DNA from: a virus
Direction: 5' to 3' (one strand)
Length of the DNA: 34,880 bases
IMG/VR virus record: IMGVR_UViG_3300025141_016477
Coordinates: 1 to 34,880 of that record
Part shown: piece after piece, positions 15,605-25,900 of the stretch
How the letters are laid out: each line of letters opens with the position of its first letter
Numbering within the stretch: the first letter of the stretch is position 1
Notes under the pieces: model-generated
Database searches by the model: none
Seen by the model: only the letters and a program-made list of their open reading frames with translations
Told to the model about the DNA's origin: nothing
Made by a program: the position numbers and the translations under genes

Positions 15605-15861
15605 AAAAGAAAAGAATGACTGGCAAAAATATTATTGATCAGAAAAGATACGGATCAAAGCCTGAGGAGGATTCTTTGCTGGAATCTGCTAAGTGTAGAG
15701 AAATTATACAAGAAATTTTAAATTTTGGAGTTAGTCAGCATCAGATTAAAACTCTTATAAAGCTTTTGGCTCTAGAGCTAGAAAATAATGAAATGATGCA
15801 AGACGTTGTCGAATCCGTTAAAGAAAAAGACCGGATCGATAGCCCGACGATTACCGTTTAA
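15601..15861 (+). CDS. Unknown small basic/acidic protein
   Basis: An 86-residue protein whose ATG overlaps the previous TGA. The first 20 residues are basic (MKKKRMTGKNIIDQKRYG). The rest is helical and acidic (SAKCREIIQEILNFGVSQHQ, then IKTLIKLLALELENNEMMQD). No domain is recognised. The arrangement could be a small helix-turn-helix or a partner-binding protein, but nothing decides it. It is followed after a 16-base gap by the histone-like gene. Confidence 0.55.
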   Translation: MKKKRMTGKNIIDQKRYGSKPEEDSLLESAKCREIIQEILNFGVSQHQIKTLIKLLALELENNEMMQDVVESVKEKDRIDSPTITV

Positions 15862-15877
15862 TAAACAAGGAGGAAAT

Positions 15878-16072
15878 ATGTCGTCAATAGTTGAACAGTG
15901 GAATGAAATTAAAGTATTAGTCGAGTCTCTTGACTTAGATGTTGTCAAGAACGCGAATGGAAATAGCTCAGCTGGTGTTAGAGCCAGAAGAGGTCTAAGA
16001 CTACTAAAAAATAAGTCTGCAGATTTAGTAAGAGCTACTATTGAAGCAGACAAGGACAAGAAAAGTTCATAA
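15878..16072 (+). CDS. Hc1-type histone H1-like DNA-binding protein
   Basis: A 64-residue protein started at the ATG at 15878 because a near-perfect AAGGAGG (15867-15873) precedes it; a longer form from 15806 would overlap the previous gene. The core GNSSAGVRARRGLRLLKNKS matches the GNKAAGTRARKALLELK-type signature of the bacterial histone H1-like Hc1 family, flanked by a helix (IVEQWNEIKVLVESLD) and a basic tail (EADKDKKSS). Hc1 proteins bind and compact DNA in chlamydiae and other bacteria. Here it would bind viral or host DNA; small size matches phage and environmental members. Its stop codon lies only four bases before the tmRNA. Confidence 0.72.
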   Translation: MSSIVEQWNEIKVLVESLDLDVVKNANGNSSAGVRARRGLRLLKNKSADLVRATIEADKDKKSS

Positions 16073-16076
16073 GTAA

Positions 16077-16418
<342 letters not shown>

Positions 16419-16458
16419 ACTACTAGAACTTCATACTTAGAAAGGCGAGGTATTTGCT

Positions 16459-17541
16459 ATGAATGAAGAAAATAAAGAAAAAGATGACCTCTACATCAAT
16501 AAAAACACACCCGATGATGAGTTTGATTTTGTAGATGCTTTTGATGACACAGATGACACTGTAGATTCTCAAGCCCTGCCGGAAAATACTGCAGACTCTG
16601 CTATCAATTGTGCTTTCATTGGAGTTGGAGGCGGCGGTGGAAAATTAGCCAAGGCATTTTTAGACGCCGGATTTAATAAGACACTTTTAGTCAACACAAC
16701 TGTTAAAGATCAGCCAGACGGTGTGCCTGAAGATCACTTTCTTCTCGTCCCCGGGGCCGACGGTGTTGGGAAAGATGTAGACCTAGGCAAGAAAATATTA
16801 GAAGAAAACAGCGCGATGGTTGAAGATGCCGTTCGAGCTAGACTAGGTGCACCCGACTGGATTTTTGTCCTGGCCGGTGGTGGTGGTGGAACAGGATCTG
16901 CCAGCCCAGTATTACATGATGCACTTACGCGACACCTTAAGACGGTAGGTGCATCCGGAAAGGTGATTTACGTTGTATCACAGCCTAGCTCACAAGAGCT
17001 CTTAAATACAACAATTGAAAACAATTATCAATCAATAGTATCAGATGTTTCAGATCATCCTCATATTATTATTGATAATGAGCGACAATTACAGCTCTTA
17101 AGAAACAAGGTGGGTATGTTGAATCTATACCCAGTTGCAAATAGGAATTTTGCTAAACTTCTCGCACAAGTATTCAAACTAGCAAATACTCACTCCGATA
17201 TCCAAGCATTTGACTCAAAAGACTTAGAGAAATGTTTGAGTACTAATGGAAGAATCGTGGTGGGAAGCAAAGTAATTAAGGATACATCCCGAAGAGACTT
17301 AGGTGCTGCAGTCCTTCAAGGCTGCATAGCAAACTCACCGTGTCCTCCCCCTAAAAATAGATGTGAAGCTGGAGCGTTAATGCTAGTTGCATCATCTACA
17401 ATGGCGGGAGATCCCTCAGTGAGTAAAAATTTAGAAGCGGCTTTTAGTTATGTTGGAGGTAGAACAAACGCATTATTTTCAGGTGTTTACGTTAGAGACA
17501 GAATTCCTGGACTTATTGCAATTTGCTTGCTAGCTGGATGA
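16459..17541 (+). CDS. FtsZ/tubulin-superfamily GTPase
   Basis: A 360-residue protein. After an acidic N-terminal extension (1-48, many Asp) the sequence follows FtsZ in order: nucleotide loop GVGGGGGK (55-62), LLVNT (76-80), a T3-like loop VPGADGVGKDVDLGKKILEE (97-116), tubulin signature AGGGGGTGSAS (139-149), a long H7 region, the T7 catalytic loop with Asp252 and Asp255 (FDSKDLEKCLS), NGRIVVGS, and a last strand GLIAICLLAG. The usual T7 Asn seems replaced by Ala. The protein ends at the core domain, with no C-terminal linker or tail peptide for partners such as FtsA or ZipA. It would polymerise with GTP; phage tubulins (PhuZ) position viral DNA, but this could also interfere with host FtsZ. 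It follows the tmRNA by 40 bases with a GAGG site. Confidence 0.88.
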   Translation: MNEENKEKDDLYINKNTPDDEFDFVDAFDDTDDTVDSQALPENTADSAINCAFIGVGGGGGKLAKAFLDAGFNKTLLVNTTVKDQPDGVPEDHFLLVPGADGVGKDVDLGKKILEENSAMVEDAVRARLGAPDWIFVLAGGGGGTGSASPVLHDALTRHLKTVGASGKVIYVVSQPSSQELLNTTIENNYQSIVSDVSDHPHIIIDNERQLQLLRNKVGMLNLYPVANRNFAKLLAQVFKLANTHSDIQAFDSKDLEKCLSTNGRIVVGSKVIKDTSRRDLGAAVLQGCIANSPCPPPKNRCEAGALMLVASSTMAGDPSVSKNLEAAFSYVGGRTNALFSGVYVRDRIPGLIAICLLAG

Positions 17542-17808
17542 GGGGTTATACGGTGCAATTGGCTTTGAATCTTTTCGAAGCTTTTTTAAGATTGTTTTTT
17601 CAATCTGGCACACCCGCATCCTTGAAATTCCGTAGTAATCGCCTATCTCCTGTAAGGTTTTTGGACCATCCTGAGCTGCAATTATTGAACAGTTTAAATC
17701 ACGTTTTGAGTTTAAAAAGTGACGACAATCTGATTCACCACAGGGTAAGTTTTTATCCGCAACAGTGTTGTAACATTTTTTTGAATTCGTATCTTTATCA
17801 GTATCCAT
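17530..17808 (-). CDS. Sigma-70 region 4-like DNA-binding protein with Cys cluster
   Basis: A 92-residue protein on the minus strand, between the plus-strand FtsZ-like and PhoH-like genes. Residues 48-80 match sigma-70 region 4: GPKTLQEIGDYYGISRMRVC, then QIEKTILKKLRKD, the recognition helix-turn-helix of sigma factors. Residues 12-40 hold four cysteines (LPCGESDCRHFL plus Cys12 and Cys40) like a group of bacterial region-4 proteins that start with a CxxxxC segment. No region 2, so it is not a complete sigma factor; it could act as a co-regulator of -35-type or late promoters. AGGA lies upstream of the ATG; the stop overlaps the FtsZ-like gene's end by 12 bases. Confidence 0.75.
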   Translation of the reverse strand: MDTDKDTNSKKCYNTVADKNLPCGESDCRHFLNSKRDLNCSIIAAQDGPKTLQEIGDYYGISRMRVCQIEKTILKKLRKDSKPIAPYNPSSS

Positions 17809-17864
17809 TTTCGAGATTTTCCTATTAGAGTACAGTTTAACTAAAGAAAAAGAGATTTACAATT

Positions 17865-19163
17865 ATGAGCGATAGAAAGTTATTAGTAATCGATACATCA
17901 GTCCTTCTTTATGACAAATCATCTATACACTCTTTTCCTGGAAATGACGTAATACTTCCCTTAATTGTTCTAGACGAGCTGGATCGTTTTAAAGAGAAGC
18001 CGGGCCTTCTCGGGGAATCTGCACGTTATGTAAATCGATTTCTAGATAACTTAAGAAGTCTAGGAAGATTAGATCAGGGTGTAATGATTGAAGATGATAC
18101 GGGTCAATCTATTACTGTCATGTCTTCAACTCCACAGCTAGACTCTAAAGATCATTTAGACCCTTCCAGAGGGGACAATATGATTATTGCGGCTGCGCTG
18201 GAGCTTAAAAAAACCCACTCTAAAAAAACAGTCAAAGTAATTACAAAAGACATAAACCTTAGAGTGAAATGTGATGCTTTGGGTCTTCAGGCTGAAGACT
18301 ATTATAAAGATTATGTAGAGCTTGAAGACGGCATCTTTAAAGGTGTAAAAGAAATATCCCTAAATGACGATGATATTGACTTGCTTTATTCAGATGGATC
18401 TTGTGAGTATACAGGTAAAATTGATGTACATCCTAACATGTATGTCGTTTGTAAGGGAACTCACCAAAGCAAATCAGCATTAGCTATCTTTAAAGATGAT
18501 CATCTATACACAATTCCAAACAGCAAGGGTTCAGAAACAGACGTTAAACCTAGAAATAAAGAGCAAAAATTTGCACTTCATGCACTTAGATCGGAAGAAA
18601 TTCCGCTAGTAAGTTTGACCGGTCTCGCCGGGTCTGGAAAAACTTTTTTAGCCTTGATGGCCGGAATTGATGCACTTCATTCAAAAAAATATGAGAGAAT
18701 TGTTGTAACTAGAAGTATCCAGCCTGTGGGTAGAGACCTAGGTTATCTCCCCGGGGATTTAAATGAAAAAATGGCACCGTGGATGTCACCCCTCATGGAT
18801 AACTTTAAGCATCACTTTAAAGATAGAGTGTATTTTGAATGTATGATCGATAAGGGTGAAATAGAAATCGCACCCTTAGCATTCATTCGTGGTAGAACTT
18901 TTAATAACAGCTATTTAATTGTTGACGAAGCTCAGAATGCAACAATACATGAGCTTAAGACTATTATAACAAGATTGGGAGAAGGATCAAAAGTCGTATT
19001 AATGGGAGATACAGATCAGATCGACACACCCTATATTGATAAAAGATCCAACGGCTTAGCGATAGTTATTGAAAAGTTTAAAACGAGTGATCTAAGTGCA
19101 CATGTTCACCTATGTCGTGGAGAACGATCTGCTATTGCAACATACGCGAGTAAGGTGCTCTAG
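17865..19163 (+). CDS. phoH: PIN-PhoH ATPase (PhoH2 type)
   Basis: A 432-residue two-domain protein. Residues 1-150 are a PIN RNase domain with acidic sites Asp10 (VIDTS), Glu39 (LDELD), Asp104 (GDNMI) and Asp129 (TKDINL). Residues about 235-432 are a PhoH ATPase: Walker A GLAGSGKT (253-260), TRSIQPVGRDLGYLPGD, Walker B LIVDEAQN (351-358), then LMGDTDQID. PIN-PhoH proteins of bacteria act as ATP-dependent RNA nucleases/helicases. PhoH genes are widespread in marine phages, often used as a diversity marker. The ribosome site is weak. The stop is immediately followed by an inverted repeat covering the next gene's ribosome site. Confidence 0.92.
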   Translation: MSDRKLLVIDTSVLLYDKSSIHSFPGNDVILPLIVLDELDRFKEKPGLLGESARYVNRFLDNLRSLGRLDQGVMIEDDTGQSITVMSSTPQLDSKDHLDPSRGDNMIIAAALELKKTHSKKTVKVITKDINLRVKCDALGLQAEDYYKDYVELEDGIFKGVKEISLNDDDIDLLYSDGSCEYTGKIDVHPNMYVVCKGTHQSKSALAIFKDDHLYTIPNSKGSETDVKPRNKEQKFALHALRSEEIPLVSLTGLAGSGKTFLALMAGIDALHSKKYERIVVTRSIQPVGRDLGYLPGDLNEKMAPWMSPLMDNFKHHFKDRVYFECMIDKGEIEIAPLAFIRGRTFNNSYLIVDEAQNATIHELKTIITRLGEGSKVVLMGDTDQIDTPYIDKRSNGLAIVIEKFKTSDLSAHVHLCRGERSAIATYASKVL

Positions 19164-19186
19164 CCTCCGATACTTAGATACGGAGG
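19164..19186 (+). promoter_or_regulatory. Hairpin that covers a ribosome-binding site
   Basis: CCTCCG (19164-19169) directly follows the PhoH TAG and is the exact complement of CGGAGG (19181-19186), with an 11-base loop. The right arm is the Shine-Dalgarno sequence of the gene starting GTG at 19194. A ribosome ending at the PhoH stop would open the stem, so this looks like a translational-coupling switch. A six-pair, GC-rich stem is stable but short. Confidence 0.5.
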
Positions 19187-19193
19187 TGAAAAA

Positions 19194-19544
19194 GTGAGTA
19201 CATTACGCGCAAGATTATTCGATAGAAACAGATTCACAAAAAAGTATCCATTCGTAAGAGCACCCAAAAGAGAGACATTTATGGGAACCCAAACTCTGGC
19301 AATAGAGTTAGGAACGCTTACGTTTGAAAACGAATCAGAAAAAACCTTTACATTTGAAGCTAGCTTTCCAGATACAGGATACACTGTAGTAGCAATGCCA
19401 AGAGATTCAAAAAACACCTCAGACGGTAGTGCTATGGTTTCTTTGGCTGTGGATGGAACTACAATAGATAGTAGTAAAGTAACAATTAAGGCCAGCAGTC
19501 CCTTTACGGGTAAAGTTGATGTAATGGCTATAAGGGTAGGTTAA
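19194..19544 (+). CDS. Small virion-type beta protein
   Basis: A 116-residue protein starting with GTG behind GGAGG, which is held in the hairpin at 19164-19186. The N-terminal 25 residues are basic (RARLFDRNRFTKKYPF). The rest is beta-rich: TFTFEASFPDTGYTVVAMPR, then VSLAVDGTTIDSSKVTIKAS, FTGKVDVMAIRVG. The pattern of strands, with a final hydrophobic-beta ending, resembles small phage structural domains that make up receptor-binding or collar pieces, though I cannot name a family. It opens the structural cluster leading to the giant fibre. Confidence 0.6.
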   Translation: MSTLRARLFDRNRFTKKYPFVRAPKRETFMGTQTLAIELGTLTFENESEKTFTFEASFPDTGYTVVAMPRDSKNTSDGSAMVSLAVDGTTIDSSKVTIKASSPFTGKVDVMAIRVG

Positions 19545-19548
19545 GGCT

Positions 19549-19905
19549 GTGAGACTTCGATACTTTGTGATTGATGAACAACTAGTGAAAACCACACTTA
19601 CTGGGTCTTCTTTTACAGCATCTTCTTCACCCACAGGAGGTGTATTAGACACTTCCATTGAACCAAAACTAGATCCACTGGTAGTATATCAAGGATCAAC
19701 TCAAACACATACAAATTCGGGCGATGTTCAATTTTATGGATTAGCTGTATCTGGTTCTCTTACTTTAGATAAAGTATATGAAGGGGACAGATTTAAAATG
19801 ACAGGTTCACTCTCAGCAAACGTAGAGGGTTATCCCGTATCAGACGGTACAGAGAATCTATCATTTCAGGTAATAATGGTCGCGCCAGGTGAATATTCGG
19901 GATAA
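19549..19905 (+). CDS. Small fibre-associated protein
   Basis: A 118-residue protein with GTG start, four bases after the previous stop. It is rich in Ser, Thr and Gly with short strands (FVIDEQLVKTTLTGSSFTAS, then VQFYGLAVSGSLTLDKVYEG). The stretch AVSGSLTLDK and GDVQFYG echo the GDVxxSGTL repeats of the large proteins downstream, so it probably belongs to the same fibre or its attachment. No known domain. The giant gene follows after 15 bases. Confidence 0.55.
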   Translation: MRLRYFVIDEQLVKTTLTGSSFTASSSPTGGVLDTSIEPKLDPLVVYQGSTQTHTNSGDVQFYGLAVSGSLTLDKVYEGDRFKMTGSLSANVEGYPVSDGTENLSFQVIMVAPGEYSG

Positions 19906-19920
19906 CATTCGAGGAACAAC

Positions 19921-22900
19921 ATGAGTACAAAAGATTTTCAAGCCGGACAAATAAGATCTTCTAGATGGATTGCATCCGGGAGTGATTCAACGCAGCCGGC
20001 GCTTATGATTTATAGCGCATCCGCTGCTTCTGATTATATCGGGGGTGTAGATGCTACGTTATTATCTACAGTCGGAACAGATGTTTTTGTCTTTTTCTCT
20101 GGCAGCAAATCAAGTAGGCCCGGTATACCCGGGGGGCAGGCCCATCATAGAAACAATGTGGCTCTTTTCGGAGGAGACGTAGTAGTTTCCGGAACACTTT
20201 TTGCTGAGCATACTGTTATAGAAGTCGATGGAAATGTGACTGGCTCGATGATGGTATCTGGATCTTTATTTGTTTCACAATCTGCTGATATCATGGAAGG
20301 CTTAAAAGTCAATCTATCTTATGAATCAGGTGATGAAAATACATTTGCTGTGTATAGTGGACGAGGAACAGACCCATCCCTCGAGGTAAGAACCGCTGAT
20401 AACGGTTCTGTTTATATCAATGGCGGTGGAAATGCTGGTATTGATTTTTTGGTCTCCGGAGACTCTTATCGACATCTTCTCTTTATAGATTCATCCGAGG
20501 ACGTTATTGTCGTGGGTGGCGAGGCAGTTGTTACCACAGACTGGGGAAGTGATACGACAGTACTTTTGTCAGGAACAATTGGCTCAAAAGACGGCACATC
20601 AGGCGGAACTACAGTTGTTGCCGGTGATCTTTATGTTTCAGGTACAACTTATCTCCCGTCTTCTACAATTGATATGCATTGTGTTTCTGCCACATACTCG
20701 CCGGCAGGACAACGATGGATTAAAGTTGCATCGGCAACTTCGTCGGATCAGATTTCTTCGGCAACCACATTTCTTATAACTCTTTGCGGAAAACTTGGGC
20801 CGGCCGCGGCTTATCAAGCTTATGTAACAGCAATAGCTAAAAGAGGCTCCGGTGCCGATGGACCAGAAAAATGTTTAGTTGATATTATTAATTCTCCGGA
20901 GTCATCCTCTGGTTGGACTAAAGATCATTTTGCAATTACTTCAGACGCGTCTGCACCTTATGATTATGAATTATGGGTTTACTCACCTGAACAGTACAAT
21001 GATTGCTTTGCCGAAAGAATAGGCGGCCCTTCTCTGACGACTTATACAGTTCCCTGGGAACTTTTAGAAAACCAATCATGGCAGACTAATCCTGTTAGTT
21101 TGGGAGCAACTGTATTTGCAGAATACACAGATAGAACATTCGAAGATGTAATTGCGTATCGAATGTTGGTAATGTCCGGGGCTAGCCCGACGAACCTAAC
21201 TGAAGGCTCGGGTGGGCATGCTTTATTTGAAGTTAGAGGTGATGGATCAACTTCACAAGTACTTATTCTTTCCGGGGCAGGCTCAGCTCAATCAGACCAT
21301 CAATCTTCATATGCAGACTTAGCATTCTTTGTATCTGGTGCAATAGGATCTCGTGGAACTACTCAAAAAGGCACATCGGTATTCGGCGGAGACACTGTTG
21401 TAAGTGGAGCATCACACCACATAGGGCAAGGTGTATATGTCTCTGGTAACGGGTCAACGTCCGGACAAATACGTTTATATAATAATACATCCTTTCCCAC
21501 AATACAAATTTCAGGATCAACTAGCCAGCTTCCACGATTAGCATACAGAGTCGGAGGAGGTACTTCTCCGGAGGCGTCATCTCAAGTATGGCAAATGTAT
21601 ATGTCAAACTCCAACGGGGGCATGCTCTTTACGTCCTTGAATGATGGAGGTAGCAGTCAGTATGTTCTTGTTGATAGAGATAGAGTGTCTAGCCCATCCA
21701 GATACAAGAGTATTCTACACTATTCAGCATCAACTGTCTCAGAAGGACAAAGTTCATTACTATTACTTTCGTCATCAACAGCATCCGGCGGAGATTCTCC
21801 TAATCCTTTAAAATTTACTGACACTAACTTTTGGGTATCCGGGACTGTAGGTTCAAAAAATTCAACAACACACAAGGGGACTGCAGTCTTTGGTGGTGAT
21901 GTTGTTACGTCCGGAACACTTTATGGTGCTCAAGGCACAGGCGTACTAGGTACAGTGGGAGGTGGATCGATACCCACACTTTACATGTTGTCTGATGATG
22001 GTGGTATTGGGATTCGATCTAATGCTAATTTAGAAAGATCAGTCTTTCTCTTAGCCGATGGCGGGACAGACAGTCAAGTTTATATCAAAAATGAAACAGG
22101 CACTGGCACCGGTCACGCCGGCGGGAATGAATCCGGTGGTGGATCAATTCGAATGCACTCAGTTGCCGGCGGTATTGAGATGGACGCTGCCGGAGAAATT
22201 GGAATGACAGCCGGAGCGGCGTTCTATGTTTCTGCAGGTGCTTCCTCACAAATTACTACTGACGCAGGTACTCTAACTCTAGAGGGTCAAACAGGAGTAA
22301 TCATTCAGGAGGCTGGAACAGCTGTTATTACTATTAGTGACGCCAAAGATGTCACTGTACAAACATCTGATGATGGTTCTTATGGATCTGCTGATTTTAG
22401 AGTCAACGGTTACACACAGCTAGAGGGCGGTATTGGTACCGGTGGTGGACATGTTGTTATTAATGAACCCGGAGGCGCATACGATTTTAGAGTAGAAAGT
22501 GATACTCACCCTCACATGCTCTTTGTAGATGCATCCGAAAATGCGATCTTAATCGGTGACAAAGCGTCCTTTGACAGCAACACGCCAAGAGATTTAGTCC
22601 ATATAAGACAGGGAGACTATGAAAAATCTGCCGCCCTGAGAATAGAGCATTTGATGGATAATGGTGAGACGTTCACCAACTCTGGCAGTATTATATTCTC
22701 TAGTCTTAATTCCACCGACGGCACCACCAGAACAAACTTGGCTGAGGTTGGTGTAGAGCCGCTGGGAAATCTTGTGCTTAGTGCTTCCAAGCAAGACACA
22801 GACATTATTTTCAGGGTAAATGAAGGCGGTACAACAAAAGAATTGCTCAGATTGTCTGGTTCGACAGTTTTAATTCTATCTGGTGGCGCAACTACTTCAG

Positions 22901-25900
22901 TTGATGAATCGGCCGGGCTTGATGTTGCATTTTATGTTTCAGGTTCAACAGGAAACAAAGACTCAGCAACTCATCGAGGAACATCGATCTTTGGCGGAGA
23001 TGTTGTGATCTCTGGCACACTTTACGATGGCGCTGGGGCTCTTGTCGGTGGCGGTGGGTGGTCAGATGATGGAACTGTTGTTCGACTAACAACTTCTACA
23101 GACAATGTCGGAATCGGTACAGACTTTACATCTCCGGCTATTGTTAAGGCCAAACGTCCTAATTTCCAGGTTAACGGCTCTACAATCTTGGGCAGTGATG
23201 AATATGGAGCGGCCTATGCTCCGTCAGTCTATGGTAGTGGTTCTCTGAATGTAAGATGGCTTCCGGAAGATGAGAGTAAAGGCCGCGGCACTAGACTATT
23301 TGTAGAAAGAGGAGGCGCTGCATCCTCCGGGTCTCTCATCTTTAAGCAGGCAAGTACATGGGCATCGGTGAATGGTGCCGGTCTTATTCAGGAACATGTG
23401 GTAGGCCCAACAGGCGATGACTTTGTCATTTTTAATAGCGGCACATCAGGTATAGTATTTATAAAACCGGGGACGGCCGGCGGCGAGTCTTCCGAGACAT
23501 TTCGAACTCTTGCAGCTGAAGCCGGCACAGTCTTTAATGAAAACGCCCAGAATTATGACTTTAGAGTTGAAACATCAGATAGAACTCACGCCCTATATGC
23601 TGATGCTTCTACAAATCAAGTCTTTATTTTGTCCGGAAGTGGCGGAGCTGGAGCTGAAGTTAATGAAGCTGCCTACACAGACTTGGCATTCTTTGTTTCC
23701 GGAACAGTCGGCTCTAGAGGAACTTCTACAAAAGGAACTGCTGTTTTCGGAGGAGATGTCTTTATCTCAGGAACATTGGCTACAGCAGGCGGAGTCATTG
23801 GCGGCGGTGGCGGCGGCGATGCTGTTGGTTGGTTTACAGGATCAGGAGGGCCTCCGGGTGAAGGCGAAGGTGCAGGGTGGATATCAACGACTGGGTCTTT
23901 ATCAGTTTCCGGAAGCAGTCTGAATGTTTCTCAGTATATTAGACATATTGGAAATACAACTACTTCTATACAGTTTTCGGATGATGAAATAAGATTCAAT
24001 GGTGCCAATTCTGACGGTACTACGAACCAGCTACTTCAATTAAATAGTACACCCTCAGCTGGACAACCGGCCATTATGTTTAATGGCAATGCTGATGATT
24101 TTGATTTTGGTGTCTTGGGAAGAACTACTGGAAAATTCAGCTTATTGATATCAGGTACAGCAGGAAGCTCTAAATACCCGAACGCCATGGCAAACGATAC
24201 CAACGTTTGGATCAGTGGATCACAAGTACTTATACTTTCAGGTGGATCAGGTCAGTCTGTAGATGAATCAGTAGGTAATGATGTTACGTTCTATGTGTCT
24301 GGTTCTAGAAATAAGATGGGTAGTTATGGAACTTCAGTCTTTGGTGGTGATCTCTTTACCAGCGGAGTTTTATACGCGTATGGGTCTGATTCTGGACTCC
24401 CAGCAGCAGCAATAGGAAATGTCGAAGGCGCGCCCGGATTAGGAAATGATGCTCATATATGGATATCAGGATCCGCAGGATCTAGAGGAACTTCAACTAG
24501 AGGCACAGCGATCTTTGGTGGAGACGTATTCATTAGTGGTGGCGTTGTTATAGGAAAACCACCAAGTGCAGCAGATGATGGCTCTTTACAAGATTTTATT
24601 GTTAACTCGAAAGATTCTCAAGGAATCATTTATGTCAATGGTGCACAAAACTATATTCAGTTCCAGACAAACGATAGCTCAGGCCCATTATTTCCCGGGC
24701 AGGACACATTCTTTCATGTATCAGGAACTGTTGGCGGAAAATCATCAGGCAGTGGTGTCGCTGTCTTTGATGGAGACGTTGTTATCTCAGGAACCCTCCA
24801 TGGAGGCTCTCCGCTCAAGATAGGCACAGATGCTCACTTGGTAGCAGCAAATGGAGCTACTCAATATCTATACTTTGGTGCATCAGCAGCTGGTACAGGA
24901 TATGGCCTACGATCCAACGCAGGTACCCTTCAGTTTAAAAACAATGGAGGGGCATGGGCCGACCTAGATTCCGGCGGGGGCGGAAGTCTATCTGTACAGT
25001 CTGGAAGTACTAGCGTTGGCAGTGTTACTACCCTGAATCTGGATATGCTGGGTTCTGTTATGTCTTTGGGTGGAGGGGCAGTCGCTCTCACTGGTACAAT
25101 CGGCGCTGCAGAAGACGGCGCATATAGCGACGGATTATTTACTTCGTTTTCTACCTCAACACCAATTGGAACTGCAATTGATAAAATTAACGAAGTTCTC
25201 AAATATTTGTCTCCATCTCCGTCACCTGACCTGGATGATGTAAACTCTTTAAAGACAGGAGTTACAACCCTTCTGGCATTTGGATCTTCAAATACTGTTA
25301 CGAATTACACTAGTGTCGCGGACTCCGCGGGTGTGGGTGCAGCTGTGGATGTTGCTGGGTCTTATGCAGTACTCACATCAAGTAACAACATTCGATTGGC
25401 AACATTTAACGGATCTACACATATAACCGGTGTGTTAAATGCAGATATAACAGCTGACACTTATTCAAATGAAATAATAAATTACTCGGGAAGTACATTT
25501 GGTGATGCAGAAACAGGTACACTTACACTATCTGTTAACGGATCAACAATTAAAACAGTCAATCTGACTGATGCTGCTGTTGGAGCTGGTGCACCCGGCG
25601 CGGGAACAGGAAATCAACTATCTAATAATGGTACCGGATTCTTTGCACTGTCTCAAACAGGCAGCGCGTATCAATCCAATGGTCAGGCATTTGGATTATT
25701 TCAAAATAGAACTGGAAAATTTGCAGTCGCTCCAATTGATCAGAGAAATGGATGGAACTATGCTCGAGTAACTCATACAGTCGGATCTAAGACAAATACA
25801 ACAAACTATATTGAGTGGGTAAATGACGCCTCAGGCAGTGCTCTCCAGGTTCATGATGCACGATTCGATAGTGGTTCAACAGCAGCTATCAACCTAACGG

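Noticed and set aside
17523-17828. Plus-strand open frame of 101 codons after the FtsZ-like gene
   Set aside because: It is antisense to the sigma-4-like gene, whose helix-turn-helix is convincing, and it has no recognisable motif.
20080-24807. CRISPR array or DNA-level tandem repeat in the Gly/Ser-rich region
   Set aside because: The repeats vary in length and third codon positions and stay in frame, so they are protein repeats and not an array with spacers.
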